From the NCBI GenBank assembly GCA_033297075.1, contig MU858057.1:1-64000 (forward strand): a stretch of DNA of 64,000 nucleotides, in the 5' to 3' direction. Every line of letters starts with the position of its first letter. Position 1 is the first letter of the stretch. The DNA comes from Rhypophila decipiens (taxonomy: Eukaryota > Ascomycota > Sordariomycetes > Sordariales > Naviculisporaceae). The translations under genes were made by a program, and so were the position numbers. The notes under the pieces were generated by a model. It did no database searches, was not told the DNA's origin, and saw only the letters and a program-made list of their open reading frames with translations. This document shows, piece after piece, positions 9,830 to 20,000 of this stretch.

Positions 9830-11557
9830 CATGGAGGAATCAACTGCAACTACGTCCAAAAAGGCGGCCAAGAAGGCCGAGGCCAAGGCAAAGAAATGAG
9901 AGGCCTTGAAAGCCCAGCGCGCGGCAGAACTCGCCGCCGCCACTGCCAACGTCACCCTCCAAGACGACGCGGCTGCAGAAAGCTACGGCGCGAGACCAGC
10001 AGTCTTCAGCCATGGTGCCGAGGAAGTCGACATTTGTTCTCTCAATGAATCCCACGTCGACAAGACCGTCATCGTCCGTGCATGGCTCCAGAATTCACGC
10101 GTCCAAAGCGCCAAGATGGGCTTTCTCGAGCTTCGCAAGGGCGCCAACTGGAGTATCCAGGGCATCGTCATGGCCTCGGAAGAGGAACCCGTTGTCAGTC
10201 GGCCCATGGTCAAGTGGGTCATGGGCATCAACCCCGAGAGCTTCGTAGCCGTTGAAGCAAAGGTGAAGCGACCCTTGGAGCCGTCAAAAGCTGCCGAGTG
10301 GAGGGACTCGAGCTTCACATCACCAAGTGCTACTTGGTTGCATCAGCACCATCCATGCTCGGCATGACCTTGGCTGTTGCGAACAAGCCCATTGTCAACT
10401 TCAGCGATGATGTTCCCCCGGCGGGTAATGTTGTGGAAGCGGAAAAGTCGACCATTCCTGCAGCAAGCATGCTCACTCACCTCGACAACATCGCCATGCA
10501 CAAGCGCAGTCCTGTGCAACAGGCCATAGCTGATATTCGTATCGAGGTTAAGAAGCCTTTTCGCTCTTATCTCGAGGAGCGCGGATTCAAGGAGTTTGAG
10601 CCGCCTTGTCTTATTGGAGCGGCTTCTGAGGGAGGGGGGAATGTCTTTCGGCTTCCGTATTTTGGGGAGGAGGCCTTTCTGGCTCAGTCGCCGCAGTTTT
10701 ATAAGCAGTTTGAGATTGCAGGGGGCAGGGAGCGCGTCTTTAGCATCGGTCCAGTTTTTAGGGCCGAGATTTCGAACACGGCGAGGCATATGACCGAGTT
10801 CACAGGGTTGGATCTGGAGATGGAAGTCAGGGAGAGTTATACTGAGGTGAGGGATGTGCTGGAGGGGGTGTTGTTGCATATCTTCCGGGGAATCCAAGGT
10901 CAGTTTCAATTCGTCTTTGATATCGCACCCCTGAGCACGTCCTAACTCAACCTTAACCCAGAGCGGTGTGCCAACGAAGTCGCGACGGTCCGGGCCGTCT
11001 ACCCTTCGGAACCCTTTCTCCTCCCCGAGCCGGGCAAAGAAGTCCGGTTGACCTTTGCCGAGGCCCAAAAATTGCTACGAGAAGAAGGGCCTGCCGAGTT
11101 CGCCAACGTGCGCGACGACGAGGATATGAGCACCCCGCAGGAGAAGGCGCTCGGCGAAGTAGTCCGTTCCAAGTATAATACCGACTTCTTTGTGGTCGAC
11201 AAGTTCCCAGAGACGGCACGGCCGTTCTATGCCAAGATCGACGAAACTGCCGCTCCCATCGGCGACGGTGTGAGCGTTACGAACGCTTTTGATTTTTTCG
11301 CCCGCAACCAAGAGATACTCTCTGGCGGCCAACGGATTAATGATGCCGTCGAGCTCGAGGCACGGATCCGTGCAAAGGGTGTTGATCCGGAGAGCGCGGG
11401 GATCAAGGAGTACCTAGCAGTTTTCAGGAGCGTGGGTGTCCCGCCTCATGGCGGTGGTGGGATTGGGCTTGATCGGGTGGTTGCCTGGTACTTGGGCTTG
11501 CCGAGTGTTCATCTGGCGGCGTATTATCCTCGCACGCCGAAGAGGCTGTCGCCATAG
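9830..11557 (+). pseudogene. Broken aspartyl-tRNA synthetase-like paralogue
   Basis: Two exons (9830-10898 and 10962-11557) with a good GTCAGT...CCCAG intron. The translated frames match a class II AspRS: a Lys/Ala-rich N-terminal extension, an OB-fold region (VRAWLQNSRVQSAKMGFLEL), LIGAASEGGGNVF, FLAQSPQFYKQ, motif 2 (VFRAEISNTARHMTEF), LDKFPETARPFY, ILSGGQRI and motif 3 (GGGGIGLDRV). Two lesions are seen: an in-frame TGA at 9897-9899 after the Lys-rich start, and a one-base loss near 10281-10290 that shifts the frame between the OB fold and the catalytic core. Usually near-invariant residues also differ (motif 2 N to I and H to A; motif 3 E to D; the terminal FPRDPKR reads YYPRTPKR). This suggests a non-canonical paralogue that later decayed. 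No DUF2156 domain follows, so it is not a complete ergosteryl-aspartate synthase. A sequencing error could explain one lesion, less easily both. Confidence 0.75.
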
Positions 11558-12295
11558 TGTGGGCGTGGAGCGGACTGCAGCATTGATGGTGTTAGCTTTC
11601 TGGGTTTTATTAGGATGCAGCCATTCGAGATCAATCGGCTAGAACCTCTTGGTTTCTAAACGATCTTGCTAGAATATGCTCTTTCGCACAGAGGTGGAAA
11701 GCATTGTTCAGCTCCTGGGCACTCCCAAGTCCCCAGGTCCTCTTCATACTTTGCCAGAATAGGGCATAACTCGTCAGTAACTTTACTAAAGTTCAAGCTG
11801 CCATGAGCATCGATGTTTCCATGTCTACTGAAAAACGACGTGCTCGATCAGGAGACAGGAGAAGAAAAGACAGAGTCGAAAGTGTGGGTATGAAAAGGGG
11901 TTCGGAAAGGGGCAAAAAAGGAAGCTTAGAGGTAAATAAACATTAGCCTTTGTAACGTGTAAGGTACGGTCAACTGTACTTACACGTCTGTACCGTACAC
12001 CCCCTGAGTTCGGCTTGAGACGGCTGTTTTACCATACGGCTGTGGCTGTGCTCAGCTGTCCCAGTCGGGTTCCGGTTCCAACGCACCTACGTCATCCCTG
12101 GTCTGCTGAACTCACATACCTCGTATATCAAGAACCATCAATATTTGCTTTCAACTTTGGACTCTTATCCATCCTTTACAACCTGTCTCACAATCTCAAT
12201 CGATGTCGTCGAACAACTAGGAACAGTCGACCGAAGAAGCAACACCCAATCTGACCTCACAAACCGAACCTTACACCCCCGAAACCGAAAACAAG
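11558..12295. other. Intergenic region with a hairpin upstream of the I78 gene
   Basis: Contains 11955-11987, an inverted repeat (ACGTGTAAGGTAC, 8-nt loop, GTACTTACACGT) with one bulged base. A further TACCGTAC copy lies next to it. It sits about 310 bp before the I78 inhibitor start. No gene otherwise. Confidence 0.5.
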
Positions 12296-12615
12296 ATGCC
12301 TCTCGTCGTCCCTGGAATCACCAACGAGTCGGGAGACAAGACCGAGGAGTGGACCAACAAGCTCGTTGGCAAGAAGATCACGGAGGAGCCATCTTCGGAA
12401 GTTGTATGACCTCCTCGTCCCGTTCCTTTGCTTCTGTTGTCGCTCTCGAGAAGCTCACAGTTTGTGTGTCGTGCTAGAACTTTTGTATGAAAGAGCTACC
12501 TGAAGAACACCGAGTTATCAAGCCCGGCATGATGGTCACCAAGGACTACAAGCCCGACAGACTCAACATACATGTCAAGGAGGATGGAACTGTTTCTCAT
12601 GTTGTCCATGGTTGA
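12296..12615 (+). CDS. I78-family peptidase inhibitor
   Basis: Two exons, 12296-12403 and 12478-12615 (74-nt intron, GTATGA donor), 81 residues. The C-terminal half matches the I78 (Aspergillus elastase inhibitor) signature: CMKELPEEHRVIKPG, then VTKDYKPDRLNIHVKEDG and a final Gly-rich end. Family knowledge: I78 members are small tight-binding serine-protease (elastase-type) inhibitors resembling the potato inhibitor I fold. Unlike the secreted Aspergillus inhibitor there is no signal peptide (start MPLVVPGITNESG), so a cytosolic role against endogenous or vacuolar proteases is more likely. The start was chosen because it is the first ATG and has an AAG-ATG-CC context. Confidence 0.85.
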
Positions 12616-13196
12616 GAATTGGAAGAACGCGTGTTGGGCGCCCTTTGAGAAGATGCGGGGTTACGACAGAGGCGTATTGGTCGTTGGAAGCCTCTCATAC
12701 AACCTAGCTTGAATTGATACCACTTGCAAAGTATTGAATACTTTATCATGACCATGCATTCATTCCATCTGCTTTTCTTTTGATATCATTTCAATCTGTA
12801 GGAGCCGATGAGGACCTTGACGGGAGACCGCAGTTGCTCGCTGTGCCCCGCGATGACGAAACCAGGAGGGGTTCATCCGATAACGATAAGTGGCTTAGAG
12901 TGAGTGTGTGGCTTGTGCACCGGGACTACCTAAGAAACCTTGGCAGAATCACACTCGTTGCCCCACTCGCTGAAGTTCCCAATCTGTTACCCCGCGATCT
13001 GATTGACTTCAGTTGCCAGAATCGCGGGGCAATCAACCAGAGCTTCGACAACAATCAGGAGCAGCTCACTCGAACAACAGACACCAAGAAGACGAGACAA
13101 CAAGCGAAAGCAATCATAAATCTCCTAAATAGCATTGCCCTGTCAAATACGACAAAACAAACACCAGCCTTGAAAACCCCCCATCTTTAGCTCATC
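12616..13196. other. Intergenic region upstream of TMA20
   Basis: Contains a perfect 9-bp inverted repeat CCCCGCGAT (12990-12998) / ATCGCGGGG (13021-13029), about 170-200 bp before the TMA20 start. A 5' UTR-like CA-rich stretch follows. No gene recognised. Confidence 0.5.
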
Positions 13197-13968
13197 ATGT
13201 TCAAGAAAGAGTAGGTCTATCTATCCCTCGTATGCCCAATATACAAAACAAAACAGACAGCCCAATAGCTAACTCTTCCCAAAAAGCCTAGGAACAGCCC
13301 CCAAACAAAAACTCAAGTCCTCAATCCAGCGCTCCCTCCGCAACTCCCTGCTAGACACCTACCCCCTCCTGCAACCCTACGCCGACGACTTCTTCCCCAA
13401 AAAGGCCTCCCTCGAACAAGTCCGCGTCCCCGTTGACCGGGTAAACGTCTACGTCCTCGACGGCCAGCCTTTATTCTACCAGCAAGACACCGCACACCAC
13501 GGCCTCGTCATCGTCCCCCACCTGAAACTCGTCCATCGGTATCCCGATGCTTTCCCCACGATTAGAATTGATCGTGGTGCTATTCGGTTTGTGTTGAGCG
13601 GGGCGACGTTGATGGCGCCGGGATTGACGAGCAAGGGGGGACGACTGCCGATTCCAAAGGAGGGGAGTGAGGCACAGGAGGAGGAGGAAAGTAGCGAGGA
13701 GGAGAGTGAAGAGGAGGATAATAACGGGGAGGAGCAGGGAGAGAAGAAGCAAAAGGTTAGCAATGAGGGGGTTGATGAGGATGGGCATTGGAGTCGCGAG
13801 CTGAAGAAGGGCGAGCCGGTGGTTGTGATGGCCGAGGGGAAGGAGGAGGCTTGCGCGGTGGGGATTCTGGTCATGGGGACTAAGGAGGTCAAGGAGAAGG
13901 GGAAAGGGCCTGTTATTGAGGAGGGTCATTATCTTGGTGATGGGCTGTGGAGGATGCATCTGGATTGA
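13197..13968 (+). CDS. TMA20: Translation machinery-associated protein 20 (MCT-1-like, PUA domain)
   Basis: Two exons: a 14-nt first exon (13197-13210, MFKK plus two bases) and 13287-13968, giving 231 residues. The start MFKK and the following KLKSSIQRSLR match Tma20/MCT-1 closely, which fixes the tiny first exon and the AAAAAG acceptor. The PUA core (LVHRYPDAFPTIRIDRGAIRF, then VLSGATLMAPGLTS) is complete, as is the C-terminal WRMHLD end. Known role: with Tma22/DENR it binds the 40S subunit and helps eject deacylated tRNA and recycle post-termination 40S subunits. An acidic Glu/Ser-rich insertion of about 35 residues (EEEESSEEESEEED) interrupts the PUA domain just after GLTSKGG; yeast Tma20 lacks it. 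Cytosolic. Confidence 0.92.
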
Positions 13969-14644
13969 TTCAATGAGCCTATTGGATTGGGTTTATCTGG
14001 ATTATCTGCTGCTGTATGTTTGAGTTGTGACGAGCGATGGAGGGTGATGTGGAGAAGCACTGGAAGGGATGGGAGTTTGCGCGAAACATTATTTATATAC
14101 TATCAGCTGTTCAGCAGGATATCATATGGTAGTTAGTTGTGCCAAGAGCTTTAGCCAAGTTCCTGTTTGCCAAATACCGTACCTTGGCCCTTTCAGCTTT
14201 CTCCGGGAGGACTCTATTGTGAATACATGACTGTTAACTAATATTACATCCGTGTGCTATGCGGAATCTTAAAGAGACGAAATGCAAAATTAATCAATAT
14301 TGTGCACCAAGGGCGAACAGAGAGCGATGCCCGGGCATCGAGAATGTTGGATTATTACGTTCCATAACATGCTCCTTCGCTACCCCTTACTACCACAAGG
14401 CCCATGTTCAGCATCGTCAGTCGTTCTAACGGCCATACTGCTTGCTCTCTGCCAGGATTAGAGGCATGTCATCTCATATTCATATGGCCTGTTTCGAATT
14501 CGAGATTACATCAGATCATTACATTATTGGGTATCTAGTAGAATATTACACATTACTCTTTTTTTTTTTTAAAAAAAAAAAAAAAAGAAATCCAACTTGC
14601 CCCTTTTTTACTGTCCAAACTTCCATTCCATAATTCTTGTCCCC
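13969..14644. other. Convergent 3' region
   Basis: Lies between TMA20 (plus) and the UNC93-like gene (minus). The only notable structure is a T12A16 tract near the UNC93 end. No gene seen. Confidence 0.5.
14559..14586. repeat. T12A16 homopolymer junction (self-complementary)
   Basis: Twelve T residues followed directly by sixteen A residues. The tract can pair with itself and lies about 60 bp beyond the UNC93-like stop codon in a convergent 3' region. It may act as an efficiency element for 3' end formation or simply be a slippage product. Confidence 0.85.
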
Positions 14645-16018
14645 TTACTTTGCCTCACTAACCTTCTCAGAAACCGTCTCCCCGCCCTTCCCAATCGACT
14701 CATCAGACGTAATAGAAGCAACACCACCCTCAAGCTCACCCAGCCTCTCCTGGTCCAGCTTCCTCCGATCCTCCACCTCCCAAATAGCAAACGATGCCGG
14801 AACAAGACTAACGGTCCAAAAGACCACGTTGATAACCGTCGTCCAGAACGGAGAGAACTTGCTGCTCGAAATGCCAAAACTGGCACACTGTCCCCAACTC
14901 TCCACACCACGGAGCAAGCCCGTCCCGCGGCTCAACTCCGAGGTACCGTCTCCGACAGTGCCGATCAAGAAATAGAGGTAATTCTGCACCATGTTGCCGA
15001 TTGTGCCGAGCATGATGTACATGCCGAAACCTTTGCCAAAACCGGGAGAAGACCAGTCCAGCTTGTCGAGACGACCTTCCCACTGGTGCTGGACGATGAG
15101 GACCCAGATCCACATGAGGGTGAACATGCCGCAGGAGAGGAGGAAGCCGAATCTGATGCGGAATTTGACCGAGAATTTTTGCGAGTCGAGGAAGAAGCCG
15201 AATATGGTGCAGGCGATGGTCCCTGTTATCGCCGAGAGGAAAGAGGCGAGGGCCCTGGCGCGGACGGAGAAGTAGAGGGTCAAAAAGGTTGATGCGTAGC
15301 CCCAGTAGAACCAGCTTGCAAAGAAGACGGGCAGGAGGAGGCCGATTTGTCTCGTGGTGATGGTCTTCCAGAGGAGCCGGAATTGTTCACGGGTGGTGGT
15401 TTGGGATTCCACCACGATCTTTGTGCCGTCGCTGCGGTTGGTCTTTTCGGGGGGCGAGAGGAGGAAGGCGAGGGGGAGGGCGCAGGCTTGGAGGATGACG
15501 AAGATGAGGAGGGTCACCCAGGATACTTTGCCTCCTGTCGAGCGGTCTGCGTTCAGGCCGAGGTTGATGGCGCCGCCTATGAGCTGGCCCGAGTTCTTGA
15601 AGCCCAGCCAGAGGGCGAGATAGCGTCCTCGCTTGGCGTGCTCGGGGTAGGAGAGGACTATGGAGCCCTCTGCGGCCCAGTAGAGACCTGCGCTGATGCC
15701 GCAGATGGCCGCGCCGAGCATCACGAACCATTCTGTTCCGAAGCGGTTGTTTTGGTAGAGGGCTGCGCTGTAGACGGACCAGCCTAGGGTTCCTGCTATG
15801 AGGGTCCTCTTTACGCCGATCCAGTTGACGAAGATGGGCGAGAGGATGCAGAAGAGACCCATTAGGCCGAAGACGAGCGAGTTGCCGCCGTTGACGAGGT
15901 ACGGCAGGAGGGCACCGCCCGCGCCGAGGGAGTTGTTGGCGTTCCAGAGACCGGGGCCGAGCAGGGCGATCATGCCGCAGATGATCATCTGCGCCAGCAC
16001 GCTTCTGAAGAATGCCAT
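14645..16018 (-). CDS. UNC93-like major facilitator membrane protein
   Basis: Single exon, 457 residues, starting MAFFRSVLAQMIICG in an excellent CCACCATGG context. The frame is open further upstream, but the N-terminus there is polar and unlike the family. About 11-12 hydrophobic segments run through the protein. Family hallmarks are seen: the N-terminal FxGPGxWNANNSLGAGG-like stretch, GAAICGISAGLYWAAEGSI in the fourth/fifth segments, and GLGAGSW/GVESWGQCASFG near the end. Family knowledge: fungal UNC93-like (DUF895) proteins are MFS-type membrane proteins; specific substrates are mostly unknown, and an ion- or siderophore-related role is unproven. The C-terminus is a polar tail of about 50 residues. 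Confidence 0.85.
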   Translation of the reverse strand: MAFFRSVLAQMIICGMIALLGPGLWNANNSLGAGGALLPYLVNGGNSLVFGLMGLFCILSPIFVNWIGVKRTLIAGTLGWSVYSAALYQNNRFGTEWFVMLGAAICGISAGLYWAAEGSIVLSYPEHAKRGRYLALWLGFKNSGQLIGGAINLGLNADRSTGGKVSWVTLLIFVILQACALPLAFLLSPPEKTNRSDGTKIVVESQTTTREQFRLLWKTITTRQIGLLLPVFFASWFYWGYASTFLTLYFSVRARALASFLSAITGTIACTIFGFFLDSQKFSVKFRIRFGFLLSCGMFTLMWIWVLIVQHQWEGRLDKLDWSSPGFGKGFGMYIMLGTIGNMVQNYLYFLIGTVGDGTSELSRGTGLLRGVESWGQCASFGISSSKFSPFWTTVINVVFWTVSLVPASFAIWEVEDRRKLDQERLGELEGGVASITSDESIGKGGETVSEKVSEAK

Positions 16019-17135
16019 GGTGGGCGGCGGTGGTATGGCAGTCCGCTGTGCGTGTGTATAATGGGGCCTGGTGGGATAGGATATGTAGAAGGGGGAAGTA
16101 AAGGAGGGTTCTCTCAGGAGGAGAGGCGCCCGGGAAAGGCTTCTTCTTATACAGATAGACTCCTTACACAATACCTGCATCTGCAGGAAAACTCAATCAC
16201 CCACACCACCTGCTGCCTCCATGCTGATTACTGACATCTGATAGCACCGACCTCGAGGAAGGGTGGATATCCGATTGGAACGACAAGAAAAAAAAAGATC
16301 TAGAGTCACCGAACTACGGACGGCCGAATGGATCCCGAATATTGTACTATTGTAAAATCCTGAGAGGCATGATGGAGAGGCACCGATCGACTTGGTTGGT
16401 CCCCGGTGGCCGATCCGGTGGATACTCCCGGTGAGATGCTCCACCCCGTTCAACTATTCAACGTTGCTTTGCGTTACCGCTGGATGATTTACTGGTCCGG
16501 GGTCGATTGCGTGCTTACCGGGTTGTCATAACGTTTTTCGTACTTTTCCCATTCACGACAACAAGACCGCACCAGGCGGCTGAGAAGAAGCTGTGAAGAT
16601 TTTCTCGGACTTGGATTCTCGCCACTTCCCGGCCCGTCCGTATTTGTTTATACCGAGACGGGATATAATTTCCTTCCTTGGAAGGGTTAGAATCTCGATC
16701 TAAGCAGCCAAGATGCACTGGAAAAGTCTTGTTTAAAGTGTAGACCCCCAAGCAGCTTGGAACCGCTACTAGCCATTTAGACTGGATGGCATCATGTGGG
16801 CGGGCGCGGTGGAATGGCGTTAAGCCCTACCTATACTGCCTACTTGGCTTACAATCCAATGCATACCAAAATCCCATCACCGGTTGTCGATGGCACTTTT
16901 TGATCTTTTGTTTTCTCGGGTGTATGCCCGTATATTTGTACAGGTGTGAATCCGACTCGGATCACATACGTACTTCTCCTTACTCTTTCCTACTGCCGAA
17001 ATTCGGACCGAGGCTCTATAATCGTTTTACGCTCCTGGTACTGTTTGTTTACAATCCAGCCCCTATTATTTGCCTTGTCATTTTTCAACTGTCTTCAGAT
17101 CGGTTTTCAGATGCCCATGCATAACAGCTGACATA
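16019..17135. other. Intergenic region upstream of the UNC93-like gene
   Basis: Promoter of the UNC93-like gene followed by unsupported sequence up to the MITE. No coding or RNA gene recognised. Confidence 0.5.
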
Positions 17136-17317
17136 CTACCGCATGCTCTCGATTCAATGGGATTTGTGCTAACCTAATACAGGGATACGCACTGACTGCT
17201 CAACGGCCAGTGCACTAATTTCCACCCTTCTCGGCGGTGTTTTGCCCATAAGGTACGTACTTTTATACCCCTGTATTAGGTTAGCACAGATCCCATTGGA
17301 TCGAGAGTATGCGGTAG
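17136..17317. mobile_element. MITE with 52-bp terminal inverted repeats
   Basis: The left arm (17136-17187, beginning CTACCGCATGCTCTCG) is the near-perfect reverse complement of the right arm (17266-17317, ending CGAGAGTATGCGGTAG). About five differences are seen and most are transitions (C/T, G/A). The arms flank a 78-nt centre with no coding capacity that itself contains the palindrome GTACGTAC. The whole could fold as a long hairpin. No clear target duplication was found beyond a possible TA. The size and long arms fit a miniature inverted-repeat transposable element. Confidence 0.8.
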
Positions 17318-18271
17318 GTAGCTCCTAGATCGGGAAGAGTCTGGGGACTCACCCACAAGACAGGCGGATCCTCTGCTGTTGTTGGTGTTAGCGCCTCTGG
17401 ATAATAGCCGGGGCGGTGGAGCGACCATCCAAGCCCCCCGGGAAACATAATTTTTGTTGAAGTCTTTTTTAGGAATATATCACGTTGTTGAGAAACAACA
17501 TCGGAAGCATTATGCCATGCTCAAACCGGCGTCAACCTCGGTTTCAATCCCTCAACAGCTACGTAGTAGCAGAAATATAAAACCAACACGAGCAGTATGT
17601 ACGTATCAATATTCACAACCTTGTTGCAACTTGCAACCATGAAAGCTTCCTGCCCACTGTTCCCTTCAAAAAGCACGACTCAGTTACAAACGAACCCGTT
17701 TCCGGTCCCGGATAGGCACCCCCTGCGTTCAAGGAACAACCTTGATACAATCGTAGATGTGGGTGGCTAAGCCGGCATTTTTCTCCCAGGGTCCACTGCG
17801 CTCAACCTCAGCTCTCAATGGCCCTCTCGATCCCATGTTGATTGCCGACCATGTACGGGGTAGGTATCAAGATGAAAGGGCAACAAGGACAATAGAGCTG
17901 CAAACAAGAACCCTTTGATAATCAACTCCAGTGTGTGTTCGGATAGATACATGCTCTAGCAGCCTTGACCAAACCAGCTTGATGGGCTGGATTATTGTTC
18001 CCTTGGCTGCCAGAATGAGAAGAAAGAGAGGGATAAGCAAAAAGCAAAAGAGAGAGTGGTGAACCAAAGTCACAACACCAAAGAAACAAAATCAACGAAT
18101 AGCCCATATCCCATCAACGCCTAGAGTGTCCTCTTCCTTTCCCTCTCATCAATATCCTGCCCATCTTCACTTTCCTAATCTGCTTCCCCTGATTCTGGAG
18201 AGATCGGATCACAATCCCCAAAAGGCTAGATGAACCATCATAGTATCCAGATCTCGCCACCCATCATCCAT
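17318..18271. other. Intergenic region, no gene seen
   Basis: 3' flank of the Atg33-like gene. Pyrimidine- and CA-rich stretches but no supported feature. Confidence 0.5.
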
Positions 18272-19096
18272 CTAAGCCTTGATAACCACAGTCTGCCCAT
18301 AAACAGGCACGACCCCATCGCCCCAGATCCCAACAACAGCAAGCAAGAAGCTCGCCCCAGTAACTACAGTATGAACCATCTGCCTCTTCACGAAATTCGC
18401 AACCTTGGCGCGGACCTCCTCCCCATTGACACCGCCCTCCTCAGGCGTCTCGACCTCAAGAATCTCTTCCTCGGAGCCGGCGATGCCCTCGCTGTGCAGG
18501 TCCGATCCAAGAACTTCATAGCTAGCTTCCATTCTCGCACGAGCAGCCCGCTCCCGTTGTTGCTTTCTCGCCTTGGCCGCTGCGGATGAAGAACTTGCCG
18601 ACGAAGATGCGGGCGCGGGGCCGAGGTTGAGATAGGGCGCGAATTTGTCCGAGGTGATGAAGCGGGATCCGATTACCAGGAGGGAGGTATAGAGGAGGTA
18701 GGGGTGGCGGAAGTTGCGCGGGGAGAGGAGGAAGGCTAGTGCGAAAGCTGAGCCGGAGAAGGCGCCGAGGATCTGTACTTGTTTCTTGGCTGTCGCCGTC
18801 AGGCTGTCAAAGGCCTTGGAGGCGGCCTCGGCTGAGGGGAGGGTCAGGAGGGTCGGGATGGTTATGTTTGAGAGGGTATATGATAAGCCCTGTCGTCGTA
18901 CGAGTTTGGATTAGCTATCGTGATTCATTTCTTCCAAGATGGCATACTACTGGATAGGAAGCCTAATGATATGATATACATCGACATCCAACGACGACAA
19001 ACAGGTGGAAAATGGATATGAAGCCAAGCTTACCGTCAGGACACCGAGCGACACGGTTCCGACGAACTTGAGGACAGACACTCCTCTCGTGGCCAT
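18272..19096 (-). CDS. ATG33: Atg33-like mitochondrial outer-membrane mitophagy protein
   Basis: Two exons, 19096-19034 and 18889-18272, with a 144-nt intron (GTAAGC donor, GACGACAG acceptor), phase 0, 226 residues. An N-terminal membrane helix (VSVLKFVGTVSLGVLTG) is followed by a second segment and the hallmark FRHPYLLYTSLL. An Ala/Ser-rich, basic linker comes next (about 115-140), and a C-terminal hydrophobic helix near VVTGASFLLAVVGIWG ends the protein. Yeast Atg33 has the same small size, an RHPYLLY block and a C-terminal TM. Known role: outer mitochondrial membrane protein needed for efficient mitophagy. The gene symbol rests on this motif pattern and is moderately certain. Confidence 0.65.
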
Positions 19097-20000
19097 GGTT
19101 TCTTCTTTAATCTCTCAATCTTATCCAAAGATGATAAAGAAAAGATGGAAAGAAAAGAAGGCGAGAAAGTCTCGCAAATGCCGGTCGGGAAGAGAGATGG
19201 ATTTGTGACGTCGATTTTCCGATACGCGAGAAGTGAAAACCACGGACCAAGTCGGAGGGGGAGGGGAACGCAAGTGTTGAAGCTTGTTGTGGTGTGATGC
19301 GTTGCGATGCCAGAGGGTGATGGTCGCCAGCCGCCCGGTCAAGGCAGGTTCATGCTTCCGGCCTAAGGTTCTGGGCAGAATGAGGGGCCTGGAGGGATTG
19401 GCGCCAAGTGGCCGCCACTTGTTTCGACAGCCAAGGCCACCCGCCCCCATTCCGTCATAACTGGCGCGTGTGATTTTGCGGGGAAAGCTCCCTGAGCTGC
19501 AGGTGGGTCCATCATTCACCGGTAACCCTGGCTGGGTCCCTGATCAGGGTTCGCAACGGTGAAAGCGGCAACAGTGGACCATGAGAAGTATTGATATTGA
19601 GCGACAAGGAGAACTGCAGAACGAGTGTTTAGAATATATAAACCGAGTTCTATTTTTGCGAAACCGGGCAACTCCTGTTCAACATAAAGCCTAGAATTTC
19701 AACCAGATAATGATCGCTGAAAGGACAACTTATATTGAAGTTAAGTGTATATACACCAGTTACCAGTATAATGGTTGGTTAATGACATGGCGAAACAAAA
19801 CCTGAAAAATGCAGAATGCCACCAAATTGTAACAAGGGTATCAAAGCACAGCCCAAATAGGTGTCGCGTAAGAATTTGTAGTTGTGTAAATGCATAAAGT
19901 AGATCCCGCCCAACATAAAGACAGAAGCCAAGAAGTTGGTACTCGAGAATGGCCCCGGAGCACACTCCATTAGATCGTCGCTGTCGCATCCATGATGATC
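19097..20000. other. Intergenic region upstream of the Atg33-like gene
   Basis: Contains the Atg33-like promoter, GC-rich to about 19550, then an AT-rich 3' flank of the transcription-factor gene. No gene recognised. Confidence 0.5.

Noticed and set aside
10250..10330. An intron explaining the frame change in the AspRS-like gene
   Set aside because: No GT-AG pair of intron length around the shift; the two frames meet within a few codons of each other.
14597..15787. Plus-strand open frames of 112-231 codons over the UNC93-like gene
   Set aside because: Antisense shadows of a clear membrane protein; composition is the complement of hydrophobic codons.
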